DNA of 8,173 nt, taken from JAHJDO01 sp964437505 (lineage in GTDB: Bacteria > JAHJDO01). This document shows, piece by piece, positions 1 through 6,805 of this stretch. Made by a program: the position numbers and the translations under genes. Every line of letters begins with the position of its first letter. Positions within the stretch are counted from its first letter, which is position 1. The notes under the pieces were generated by a model that saw only the letters and a program-made list of their open reading frames with translations, searched no databases and was not told the origin of the DNA. Where the stretch lies: assembly GCA_964437505.1 (NCBI GenBank), contig CAYTGU010000029.1, positions 1-8,173 on the forward strand, read 5' to 3'.

Positions 1-743
1 TATTCAAAAAGGAAAAACCTGATTGCGTTGACCATCTCGCTGCGCAGATGAGTGTTGCGGTATCAATGAAAAAACCTGTTTTTGATGCGGACGTTAATAT
101 ATTGGGAGTGCTTAATATCCTGCAAAACTGCGTAAAATATGGTGTAAAAAAAATAGTTTTCGCTTCCTCAGGAGGAACTGTTTATGGAGAGGCGGAAAAC
201 GTGCCCACAACAGAGAACGAGCCATTCTGTCCACTTTCCCCTTATGGAGTTTCAAAGCTTTCAACTGAATACTATCTCTCATTCTACCGGCATGAATATA
301 ATCTTCCTTATGTAGCGTTACGATATGGAAATGTCTATGGGCCACGCCAGGACCCACATGGAGAAGCTGGAGTTATAGCTATCTTTATAAAAGCTATGCT
401 TACAGGCAAAACCCCGACAATATTCGGCAAGGGCGATTGCATTAGAGACTACGTATATGTTGATGATATTGTTGCAGCCAATATGTCAGCTATCAACCAG
501 AATATATGCGGAGCTTTCAATATAGGAACTGCCAAAGGCACAGATGTCAATGAAATATTTGGCGCGTTAAAGCGCATAATAGATTTTCCTAAAGATTGCG
601 AGTACGGTCCCGCCAGAGAAGGAGACCTTAAACGAAGTATCTTATCCTTTGATAAAGCGCAAAAAACGCTTTCATGGAAACCTCGTATCAGCTTACACAA
701 AGGGTTTGAAGAAACAGTAGATTTCTTCAGAAGAAATGGGTAA
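1..743 (+). CDS. NAD-dependent sugar-nucleotide epimerase/dehydratase, GalE-like, 5'-truncated
   Basis: This is the C-terminal two thirds or more of an extended short-chain dehydrogenase/reductase. The reading frame is open from base 3, before the first internal ATG at 48, and the upstream codons encode a family-typical VDHLAAQ segment, so the gene begins outside the window and the ATG at 48 is not the start. Visible hallmarks are VNILGVLNIL, the catalytic-serine strand FASSGGTVYG, and the YxxxK catalytic pair in SPYGVSK (Tyr codon 243-245, Lys codon 255-257). They are followed by ALRYGNVYGPRQDP and the RDYVYVDDIV motif typical of UDP-glucose 4-epimerases and relatives. The N-terminal NAD-binding Gly-rich loop is off the window. 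By family it would interconvert or modify a nucleotide sugar in the cytoplasm, for envelope polysaccharide or galactose metabolism. The exact substrate cannot be read, because UDP-glucose and UDP-GlcNAc 4-epimerases and 4,6-dehydratase relatives look alike here. Its stop overlaps the next start by 8 bp. Confidence 0.9.
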   Translation, partial: FKKEKPDCVDHLAAQMSVAVSMKKPVFDADVNILGVLNILQNCVKYGVKKIVFASSGGTVYGEAENVPTTENEPFCPLSPYGVSKLSTEYYLSFYRHEYNLPYVALRYGNVYGPRQDPHGEAGVIAIFIKAMLTGKTPTIFGKGDCIRDYVYVDDIVAANMSAINQNICGAFNIGTAKGTDVNEIFGALKRIIDFPKDCEYGPAREGDLKRSILSFDKAQKTLSWKPRISLHKGFEETVDFFRRNG

Positions 744-1713
744 TTATATACTCAGACGCATATTCGGCATTATCCCGCTCCTCTTAGGCATAAGTATAAT
801 TACGTTTTCGGTAATACACCTTGCGCCTGGAAAGCCAACAGACCTTCAGACACAACTCAACCCTAAAGTATCCCAACAAACAAGGGAAAGACTGGAAAAG
901 CTGTACGGACTGGACAAACCGCTACATGTTCAGTATATCACATGGCTCAAAAAAATAATTCGCCTTGATTTCGGGACATCATTTACAGACGGCAGACCTG
1001 TACGCGCGAAAATATTAGAAACACTTCCTATAACTCTAATAATCAACGTGCTATCAATCATATTTATACTCCTTATTGCAATACCTGTAGGAATTGCATC
1101 AGCCACAAAACGACATTCCTTGTTTGACAGATTCTCAACAGTATTCGTATTTATCGGTTTTTCAATGCCGTCATTCTGGCTTGCTCTGCTTCTTATCATT
1201 CTTTTTAGTATAAAACTCGGCTGGCTTCCTATTTCAGGGCTTCACTCATTGAATTATGACCAGATGAGTCATTTCCAAAGGCTGACTGACTTTGGGAAAC
1301 ATCTCATAATGCCTGTTTTTATAGGCGCTTTTGGAGGAATTGCAGGTATGTCCAGATATATGAGATCAAATATGCTTGAAGTACTGAATCAGGATTATAT
1401 AAGAACGGCGCGGGCAAAAGGCTTAAGCGAATTAGTAGTTGTTTATAAACATGCCTTAAAAAACGCTGTAATACCTCTTATCACTATTCTAGGTCTTTCT
1501 GTACCGGGGCTGATTGGAGGAAGCGTTATTACAGAGAGTATATTTGCAATTCCGGGTATGGGCAGATTATTCTTCCAGTCCGCAATGTCCAGAGATTATC
1601 CTGTCATAATGGGGATTCTTACTATGGGAGCAGTTCTTACACTAATCGGAAATCTAATTGCAGATATATGTTACGGCATTGCTGATCCAAGGATAAAGTA
1701 TGAGAAACACTAA
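736..1713 (+). CDS. ABC transporter permease, DppB/OppB family
   Basis: This 325-residue integral membrane protein is full length for the DppB/OppB/NikB family. The N-terminus MGNYILRRIFGIIPLLLGIS is the characteristic first helix. A periplasmic segment with LYGLDKPLHVQY and LDFGTSF follows (about residues 56-83), then further hydrophobic helices at about 99-120, 135-158, 190-205, 245-265 and 290-312. The cytoplasmic EAA-type loop that docks the ATPase is at about 221-247 (YIRTARAKGLSE, then HALKNAVIP), and FAIPGMGRLFFQS near 270-282 is typical. It would pair with the next gene product to form the inner-membrane channel of a peptide, oligopeptide or nickel importer; the substrate is not readable from the permease. 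The start ATG lies inside the end of the epimerase gene (8-bp overlap) with no strong ribosome site of its own, which suggests translational coupling. Confidence 0.95.
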   Translation: MGNYILRRIFGIIPLLLGISIITFSVIHLAPGKPTDLQTQLNPKVSQQTRERLEKLYGLDKPLHVQYITWLKKIIRLDFGTSFTDGRPVRAKILETLPITLIINVLSIIFILLIAIPVGIASATKRHSLFDRFSTVFVFIGFSMPSFWLALLLIILFSIKLGWLPISGLHSLNYDQMSHFQRLTDFGKHLIMPVFIGAFGGIAGMSRYMRSNMLEVLNQDYIRTARAKGLSELVVVYKHALKNAVIPLITILGLSVPGLIGGSVITESIFAIPGMGRLFFQSAMSRDYPVIMGILTMGAVLTLIGNLIADICYGIADPRIKYEKH

Positions 1714-2533
1714 AAATAAATTTAAGCAGAATAAACTGACCGTTTTTGGAATAGTCATTATCTTAACAATGTTCTTTGTTGGTATTTTTGCGCCTGTTCT
1801 GTCACCATATAGTCCAAATAAAATAAATGTGGATGATATATTCTTAAGCCCTTTTCAGAACAATCATATTCTTGGAACTGACAGTCTGGGCCGCGATGTG
1901 CTGTCAAGAATAATATGGGGTACGCGTGTATCTATCAAAGTAGGATTTGTGGCAACAGGCATTTCAATCATAATAGGCATTTTTATTGGATCAATTGCCG
2001 GCTACTACGGTAAAAGGATTGATTCGATCTTAATGAGATTTGTTGACATGATGCTCTGCTTTCCAAGCTTTTTTCTTATTCTATCGGTTGTAGCAATAAC
2101 AAAACCATGTATAACCAATATAATGATAATTATTGGCTTAACCAGCTGGATGGGCATTGCCAGACTTGTTAGAGGAGAGTTCCTCAGTCTTAAAGAACGC
2201 GAATTTACTCAAGCGGCGAAAATAATGGGCGCAAGCAATATGAGAATTATTTTTCGCCACATTCTCCCAAATGCAATGGCTCCTGTATATGTTGCTGCTA
2301 CTTTTGGCATAGCTGGAGCAATACTTACGGAATCCGCTCTAAGCTTTTTGGGTTTAGGTGTCCAGCCGCCAACATCAAGCTGGGGAAATTTGCTCTCAAC
2401 AGGTAAATCAACAATAGAATTTGCATGGTGGATTACAGCATTTCCCGGACTTGCTATCCTCATAGCAGTACTTAGCTATAACCTGCTTGGCGAAGGGCTT
2501 AGAGATATACTCGACCCAAGACTTGACAGATAA
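1700..2533 (+). CDS. ABC transporter permease, DppC/OppC family
   Basis: This 277-residue inner-membrane permease is the usual partner of DppB/OppB. It has a first transmembrane helix at about 12-33, the family signature APVLSPYSP (31-39), and the hallmark HILGTDSLGRDVLSRIIWGT at about 56-75. Further helices lie at about 80-102, 120-150, 195-212 and 243-263. The EAA loop for ATPase contact is QAAKIMGASNMRIIFRHILP (about 171-190), and the C-terminus ESALSFLGLGVQPP...LGEGLRDILDPRL is classic. The start ATG overlaps the end of the previous permease by 14 bp and is preceded by AAGGA about 7 bases upstream, so the two are made together as a heterodimer. No ATP-binding subunit or substrate-binding protein follows. 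Either they lie upstream of the window or the permeases share subunits encoded elsewhere. Confidence 0.95.
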   Translation: MRNTKNKFKQNKLTVFGIVIILTMFFVGIFAPVLSPYSPNKINVDDIFLSPFQNNHILGTDSLGRDVLSRIIWGTRVSIKVGFVATGISIIIGIFIGSIAGYYGKRIDSILMRFVDMMLCFPSFFLILSVVAITKPCITNIMIIIGLTSWMGIARLVRGEFLSLKEREFTQAAKIMGASNMRIIFRHILPNAMAPVYVAATFGIAGAILTESALSFLGLGVQPPTSSWGNLLSTGKSTIEFAWWITAFPGLAILIAVLSYNLLGEGLRDILDPRLDR

Positions 2534-2578
2534 AAAGACGTATGTTACGGTTATTGGAAGTTTTTTGGAGAAAGACAA

Positions 2579-2941
2579 ATGATTACGGATAGAAGGAAGT
2601 ATCAAAGGTTTAATGTGGATCTTCCTGTTTTATATAGAAAAAGAGCGTGTTTTATACTATATGATGGTGGAAAGGGCAGAGCTAAAAGCATCAGCAGTGG
2701 CGGCGCACTTGTATTCACAAAAGAGGATATTTCTGTCTTGACGTCTCTTAAAGTAACAATCCGTCTTATGAATCTTAAAAAAGAAATCAAAGCTGTTGCA
2801 GAGGTAGTAAAATCAGAGCCAGTGTGGTCTGGATGTAAGCTGAGTTTAAAATTTACTAAGATCAGTGAAAAAGACAAAAAAATACTCAGCAAAGACTATC
2901 TCGTAAAAAAGCCTTCCAAAATCCTCGATAACACGAGATAG
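2579..2941 (+). CDS. Single-domain PilZ protein, probable cyclic-di-GMP effector
   Basis: This is a 120-residue cytoplasmic protein that is essentially one PilZ beta-barrel. The N-terminal arginine motif is RRKYQRF (R6 and R10 fit RxxxR). The second ligand motif, normally D/N-x-S-x-x-G, appears as SISSGG (37-42), with Ser at the usual Asp/Asn position. The strands VTIRLMNLKKEIKAVAEVVKSE and CKLSLKFTKIS match the domain core. By family it would bind cyclic di-GMP and pass the signal to a partner, for example in motility, exopolysaccharide or surface traits; no partner is identifiable here. The start has a clear site (TTGGAG, 9 bases upstream of ATG). It follows the permease gene by 45 bp on the same strand and may belong to that transcript. 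Its stop codon abuts the convergent bioF stop with no base between. The Ser substitution makes ligand binding likely but not certain. Confidence 0.82.
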   Translation: MITDRRKYQRFNVDLPVLYRKRACFILYDGGKGRAKSISSGGALVFTKEDISVLTSLKVTIRLMNLKKEIKAVAEVVKSEPVWSGCKLSLKFTKISEKDKKILSKDYLVKKPSKILDNTR

Positions 2942-2942
2942 T
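2895..2942. repeat. Perfect 10-bp inverted repeat over the convergent stop codons
   Basis: The arms are ACTATCTCGT (2895-2904) and ACGAGATAGT (2933-2942), perfectly complementary, with a 28-base loop rich in A. The right arm contains the TAG stop of the PilZ gene and touches the first base of the bioF stop. No T-run follows on either strand, so it is not a classical intrinsic terminator, but it could fold in both convergent mRNAs and mark or protect their 3' ends. A chance 10-bp match within this spacing is not negligible over 8 kb. Confidence 0.4.
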
Positions 2943-4123
2943 TACTGAATAATACTGAACTTCTTATTAGCTTTTTTAATTATTTCTATTGCATAACTAA
3001 GTTCTTCTTTACTATGAGCTGCTGTGATTGAAAACCTTATCCTTGCCGTGTTTTGAGGAACAGTCGGAGGTCTAACAGCCAGGGCAAAGATTCCATTCTG
3101 CGCTAAGAACTTACTGAGTTGTAAAGCTTTTTCGTTTTTACCTACTATTAATGGTATTATCTGTGTCTTCGTGTCCAAAATATTAAATCCTTCTTTTTTC
3201 AACTGGTTCCTGAAATAATCGGCATTCTTATTTAATGTTTTTATTAGCGTATTATCAGTTTCAAGAATTGATATAGCTGCTATAACAGAACCTACAACAG
3301 ATGGCGGCAAAGCCGTTGTAAAAATGAAGCTTCGCGCCTTGTTAACCAAAAAATTTACGAGCTTTCTGGGCCCTGCTACATATGCTCCAAAGCCTCCAAG
3401 AGCTTTTCCAAACGTACCCATATGAATATCTACGTCTTCTTCAGGAATACCGAAATATTCCACACTTCCCCGGCCTGTTTTTCCCAATACACCTGTTGCA
3501 TGCGCATCATCAATCATCACTATACAATTGTACTGCTTTGCCAGTTCTATAATCTCCGGTAAAGGCGCTATGTCTCCATCCATACTAAAGATAGAGTCAG
3601 TAACAATCAAACGCCTGTCATATTTACCTGTATCCTTAAGAACCTGTTCCAGACCCCCTACATCCTTATGAGAATATCGTATAAGCTTTGCCCTGCTTAA
3701 CATACAGCCGTCTACAAGACTTGCATGATTATACTTATCCGCAAATATAACATCCTGCCTTCCCATTAAAGCAGATATCACACCTATATTAGCCATGTAC
3801 CCGGAACTAAATACAAGCGCTGCTTCTGTTCGTTTGAATCCTGCTATTCTTTTTTCTAATTCCTCATTAAGAGCCAAATTCCCACACATAAGACGCGATG
3901 CGGTGCTGCTGCAACCATACTTCTTTACAGCATCGCATGCAGCCTTCTTTAGAACAGGATCACCTGCTAAACCAAGATAATTGTTGGATGAAAAATTAAT
4001 CAACTCTTTTCCATCAACAACCAGTTTTGAAGATTTAAATTGAGAACATGTTTTTAACGTACGATACAAACCTTTTTTCTCTAAACTATGAAGCTCTCCA
4101 TCAAGAAAACTAAGCTTTTTCAC
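2942..4123 (-). CDS. bioF: 8-amino-7-oxononanoate synthase (BioF), alpha-oxoamine synthase family
   Basis: This 393-residue PLP enzyme would condense pimeloyl-ACP or pimeloyl-CoA with L-alanine to give 8-amino-7-oxononanoate, the first step of biotin ring assembly, in the cytoplasm. Visible residues are NFSSNNYLGL (43-52), STASRLMCG (73-81), the cofactor-stacking His in NHAS (H133), SIFSMDGDIAPL (178-188), the pyridine-binding Asp and partner His in DDAH (D205, H208), and the Schiff-base lysine K240 in TFGKALGGFGAYVAG. The C-terminal AVRPPTVPQNTARIRFS (about 349-365) favours BioF over 2-amino-3-ketobutyrate CoA ligase. The nearby bioB supports the choice. The start is GTG at 4123, since an in-frame TAG lies three codons upstream and the next Met is residue 80; its ribosome site is weak. 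It sits 24 bp after the LamG gene and converges with the PilZ gene. Serine palmitoyltransferase-like and KBL paralogs are the alternatives. Confidence 0.88.
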   Translation of the reverse strand: MKKLSFLDGELHSLEKKGLYRTLKTCSQFKSSKLVVDGKELINFSSNNYLGLAGDPVLKKAACDAVKKYGCSSTASRLMCGNLALNEELEKRIAGFKRTEAALVFSSGYMANIGVISALMGRQDVIFADKYNHASLVDGCMLSRAKLIRYSHKDVGGLEQVLKDTGKYDRRLIVTDSIFSMDGDIAPLPEIIELAKQYNCIVMIDDAHATGVLGKTGRGSVEYFGIPEEDVDIHMGTFGKALGGFGAYVAGPRKLVNFLVNKARSFIFTTALPPSVVGSVIAAISILETDNTLIKTLNKNADYFRNQLKKEGFNILDTKTQIIPLIVGKNEKALQLSKFLAQNGIFALAVRPPTVPQNTARIRFSITAAHSKEELSYAIEIIKKANKKFSIIQ

Positions 4124-4147
4124 ACCATACTATCTCTAAATGGAATC

Positions 4148-4867
4148 TTAAAATACTGAACTATCCCTTCCACTTTTATAATGATTCTCTACTTCTGTTG
4201 CTGTCAATGCTCTATTGTAAATCCTGACTTCGTCAATTGCGCCGGGGAAATTCCCCACTAATAAAGGTATATCACTATCGAATATATCATAATTATAAGC
4301 CGCACTCTTATCTTCTCTACCATTAAGATATATATAAGCCATATTATTTGCATTATCTAACACTCCAACAACATGACACCATGTATCTAATGTCAAACTT
4401 GTATCGCTATCAAAATATAACATATCCGTGCCATCTCCCTGTGGACTAAGTAAAAACCTAACTTTATCCCCCCACTTCGTTTTATACAATAGATAAGCCT
4501 GGTTATCTGTCTCGCTTTCGTATTTCCCAGCTATATGTCCCCATGTGCCTAATAAATTAGGTTTCACCCACGCCTCAATCGTAATCGCGTCAGTAATACC
4601 CAAACTATCACCACTTCCGCAATCAACATAATCACTGCTTCCATCAAATTTTAAGGCACTACCTAATTTCCCCTCTGTCCATGTAGCTGCTCCATAGACC
4701 TTTCCGTTATTTTCATTATTTGTTGCATCCTTGGCTATGTCTCCTTTTCCTTCATCGAACTTCCAGTAACCTACCAGTCCCTTCTCCTCTGCCAAACTAT
4801 AATTAACAAGTCCAAAGAACAAAGCTAAAACAAATATCATACCCAACATCATCGTCTTCTTTAACAT
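4148..4867 (-). CDS. Secreted single LamG-domain (concanavalin A-like) protein
   Basis: This 239-residue protein has a clear Sec signal peptide: positive MLKK, a hydrophobic core at about 6-22, and a likely signal peptidase I cut after SLA (residue 26). The rest is one LamG / laminin-G-like jelly roll: LVGYWKFDEGKG (31-42), an ALKFDG strand (71-76), AITIEAWVKP (94-103), WCHVVGVLDNANNMAYIYLNG (163-183) and the closing IDEVRIYNRALTATEVENHY (211-230). Such domains bind carbohydrate or protein ligands outside the cytoplasm. No catalytic, anchor or sorting domain is visible, so a soluble periplasmic or exported binding protein is the modest reading, and the ligand is unknown. The start has a good site (AGGAG, 8 bases before ATG). 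It lies 161 bp after bioB and 24 bp before bioF, an odd place for a surface protein. C82 and C164 could form a disulfide, which is inference. Confidence 0.88.
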   Translation of the reverse strand: MLKKTMMLGMIFVLALFFGLVNYSLAEEKGLVGYWKFDEGKGDIAKDATNNENNGKVYGAATWTEGKLGSALKFDGSSDYVDCGSGDSLGITDAITIEAWVKPNLLGTWGHIAGKYESETDNQAYLLYKTKWGDKVRFLLSPQGDGTDMLYFDSDTSLTLDTWCHVVGVLDNANNMAYIYLNGREDKSAAYNYDIFDSDIPLLVGNFPGAIDEVRIYNRALTATEVENHYKSGRDSSVF

Positions 4868-5029
4868 TTTCTTTTCTCCTATAATGTTAATAATTTATGA
4901 GTCCCTCTCAAAAGACCACAGCAATCCAAGCTCTCTCTTGCCACCTCCTTTCTCGCATTGTCCCATTTAGGATAAAATTAACTTTAGTATTTAATATCAT
5001 TTTCTCTACGAAATTAAAAGAACTATTTT
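4868..5029 (-). other. Leader region of the LamG gene with a spare Shine-Dalgarno-like site
   Basis: This AT-rich gap lies between the bioB stop and the LamG start. Read on the minus strand it contains AAGGAGGT about 80 bases before the LamG ATG, far from that gene's own AGGAG site. Two short frames begin nearby. One starts with ATG just before the AAGGAGGT and runs 16 codons. Another starts with the GTG overlapping the site and runs about 21 codons to a TAG that overlaps the LamG ribosome site. Neither peptide is recognisable. I found no convincing promoter, terminator with a T-run, or known riboswitch. It may be an untranslated leader or hold a leader peptide. Confidence 0.25.
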
Positions 5030-6001
5030 TTAAATTTTTCCAAAATTAAACCCCAAATCTTTTATCATTTCTAAATCATGCTTTATGCTTCTTCCCTTTG
5101 TAGTCAGGTAATCTCCCAGAATCATACCATTTGCTCCTGCAAGGAACATCATTGGCTGAAGACTGCGCAATACAACTTCCCTACCCCCACAGATAATAAT
5201 ATCCTTTGTCGGGAAAACAATCCGAAATATAGATATTATTTTTAATGCTTCCAAAGGCTTCAGCAGAGGGATATTCTCAAGTCTGGTATTCTTAACAGGA
5301 TTCAGAAAATTTATTGGGATAGAGTCAGAGTCTAATTCCTTCAAGGTTAGAGCTAATTCTATTCTCTGCTCAGGAGATTCTCCCATTCCAAATATACCGC
5401 CACAGCAGGTAATTAATCCAGCTTTTTTAGCTGCTCTGATTGTATCTATATTTTCTTGATAAAGACGAGTTGTGCAGATCTGAGGGAAAAAACTTCGGGA
5501 TGTCTCAAGATTATGGTGATATCTATCCAGACCAGCGTCCTTTAATTCTCCAAAAAACTCCTTGCCCAAAATTCCCAGAGACGCACAGCACTCCAAAGAA
5601 GTTTCGCTTTTAATTCTTTTTATCGCACTTTTTATTTTTTCAATCTCTCCTCTGGAATTTATGCTTTTACCGCTGGTTACTATCGAAAATTTTGCTGCGC
5701 CGTTATGCGCAGCATCCATTGCAGACTTAACTATTACTTCTGTATCTAACAGGGGATATTTAGAAATCCTTGTCTTGTGATAAGATGACTGCCCGCAAAA
5801 AGCACAGTCTTGACCACACATGCCGGATTTTGCATTTACAATAGAGCAGAACTTTACTTTCTTTCCTTTAAATTTCCTGCGGATTTTATCTGCTACGGAT
5901 ATGAGGTCTGTCAGATTGTTCTCTATTTTAACCAGACTATAAATTTCACTATCAGTAGGCTGTATTCCACTTAAGCCCTTTTCTTCTATTGTTCTATACA
6001 T
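5030..6001 (-). CDS. bioB: Biotin synthase (BioB), radical SAM enzyme with atypical auxiliary-cluster residues
   Basis: This 323-residue cytoplasmic enzyme would insert sulfur into dethiobiotin to form biotin, using two S-adenosylmethionines. The radical SAM [4Fe-4S] motif is C62-x3-C66-x2-C69 in KSGMCGQDCAFCGQS. The BioB signatures HNLETS (163-168), ICTTRLYQENIDTI (175-188), GGIFGMGES (201-209) and PINFLNPVKNT (229-239) are all present. Aligned by eye to E. coli BioB, auxiliary-cluster ligands C128 and C188 are kept (C139, C199). C97 is replaced by Ser (S106) and the arginine ligand R260 by Ile (I269). Cysteines appear next to conserved positions (C138, C200) and two residues after the lost arginine (C271 in ICGGRE). 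This suggests a different auxiliary cluster rather than a dead enzyme. The ATG overlaps the end of the upstream PHP gene by 8 bp, with a weak ribosome site, so it is probably translationally coupled. bioF is two genes downstream; bioA and bioD are not in the window. Confidence 0.95.
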   Translation of the reverse strand: MYRTIEEKGLSGIQPTDSEIYSLVKIENNLTDLISVADKIRRKFKGKKVKFCSIVNAKSGMCGQDCAFCGQSSYHKTRISKYPLLDTEVIVKSAMDAAHNGAAKFSIVTSGKSINSRGEIEKIKSAIKRIKSETSLECCASLGILGKEFFGELKDAGLDRYHHNLETSRSFFPQICTTRLYQENIDTIRAAKKAGLITCCGGIFGMGESPEQRIELALTLKELDSDSIPINFLNPVKNTRLENIPLLKPLEALKIISIFRIVFPTKDIIICGGREVVLRSLQPMMFLAGANGMILGDYLTTKGRSIKHDLEMIKDLGFNFGKI

Positions 6002-6800
6002 TCACGTACGATCTTTGTCGTTTACTAAATCTGACTATTTCCCTATATCCTGCTTTTTTTATTAATGAAACTGCCTTGTCAAAATCCCTACCCACATGCT
6101 CAGGCTTATGCGCGTCAGAGCCTAATGTGACAGGGATTTCATATTTACAACAAATCTTTAGCAGCTCTTCTGCTGGATATATTTCTCCTACAGGCTTGTA
6201 TAACCCGGAAGTGTTAACTTCAATACACACGTCTGTACGTTTTAAGGTGCGTGCTGTTTGTTCATAAATACTGGTTAGGTCTTTATCCGGTCTATATCCA
6301 AACTTCTTTATAACATCTATATGAGAAATACAGTCAAATAGCTTTGATTCCGCAGCTTCTTCAACCAGACTAAAATAATCCTTATACACCTTGTGCAAAT
6401 CCTGATTTTCAAACCTTGATTTATGATCAGGATGATCAATCATCCAATCACCCAGAAAATGCACAGAGCCATACAGATAGTCAAAATCATATTTATTGAT
6501 AACACTCATTATCCTTTCCATGTTCCCTGGCAAATAATCAATCTCGCATCCGAGTTTTATTGAAATATGCTTTTTAAACTCTTTCTGCAATCTTTGTACA
6601 TGTTCCATGTATATTGGAAATTCGTCAATGGACATAGCAAGCCTTAGTGAAAATTCTTTATCCTCAAGATGCAGAATCGGAAAATGTTCATTAAACCCTA
6701 TTTCTCCAAGCCCCTTTTTAATACCCTGCTTAACATATTCTTCCATCTCTCCCTCTGCATGACCGCACATTTTGCTATGTACATGATAATCAACAAGCAT
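5994..6800 (-). CDS. PHP-family phosphoesterase, histidinol-phosphatase type (HisJ/HisK-like)
   Basis: This 268-residue cytoplasmic metalloenzyme has the length usual for HisJ/HisK histidinol-phosphate phosphatases. The PHP metal-binding set is visible: H6 and H8 in DYHVHSKMCGH with H14, the NEHFP segment (37-41), E86 in GCEIDYL, H114 in YGSVHFLGDW, H160 in DCISHIDVIKKFG, and D229 and H231 in LGSDAHKPEHVGRDF. The order and spacing match the histidinol-phosphatase subgroup rather than polymerase PHP domains. The expected reaction is removal of phosphate from L-histidinol phosphate, the penultimate stage of histidine synthesis. No other his gene is here; instead it lies 5 bp after a URO-D-family gene and overlaps bioB by 8 bp. 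A different phosphomonoester substrate is therefore possible. The start ATG has AAGGA about 10 bases upstream, inside the end of the previous gene. Confidence 0.82.
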   Translation of the reverse strand: MLVDYHVHSKMCGHAEGEMEEYVKQGIKKGLGEIGFNEHFPILHLEDKEFSLRLAMSIDEFPIYMEHVQRLQKEFKKHISIKLGCEIDYLPGNMERIMSVINKYDFDYLYGSVHFLGDWMIDHPDHKSRFENQDLHKVYKDYFSLVEEAAESKLFDCISHIDVIKKFGYRPDKDLTSIYEQTARTLKRTDVCIEVNTSGLYKPVGEIYPAEELLKICCKYEIPVTLGSDAHKPEHVGRDFDKAVSLIKKAGYREIVRFSKRQRSYVNV

Positions 6801-6805
6801 GGACT

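Noticed and set aside
48..743. ATG at 48 as the start of the epimerase gene
   Set aside because: The frame stays open upstream and encodes conserved family residues (VDHLAAQ), so the gene enters from outside the window.
2942..4123. 2-amino-3-ketobutyrate CoA ligase (Kbl) instead of BioF
   Set aside because: The C-terminal AVRPPTVP...TARIRFS is the BioF form, no threonine dehydrogenase gene is nearby, and bioB is close.
4880..4910. A promoter directly upstream of the LamG gene (TTGAGA with TAACAT, 16 bases apart)
   Set aside because: The -10 would almost touch the ribosome site, leaving too short a leader, and the matches are weak.
5989..6267. A 92-codon plus-strand frame opposite the PHP gene
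   Set aside because: It lies wholly antisense to well-supported coding sequence, has no recognisable motif and reads like a shadow frame, as do several other antisense frames opposite the permeases, bioB and the URO-D gene.
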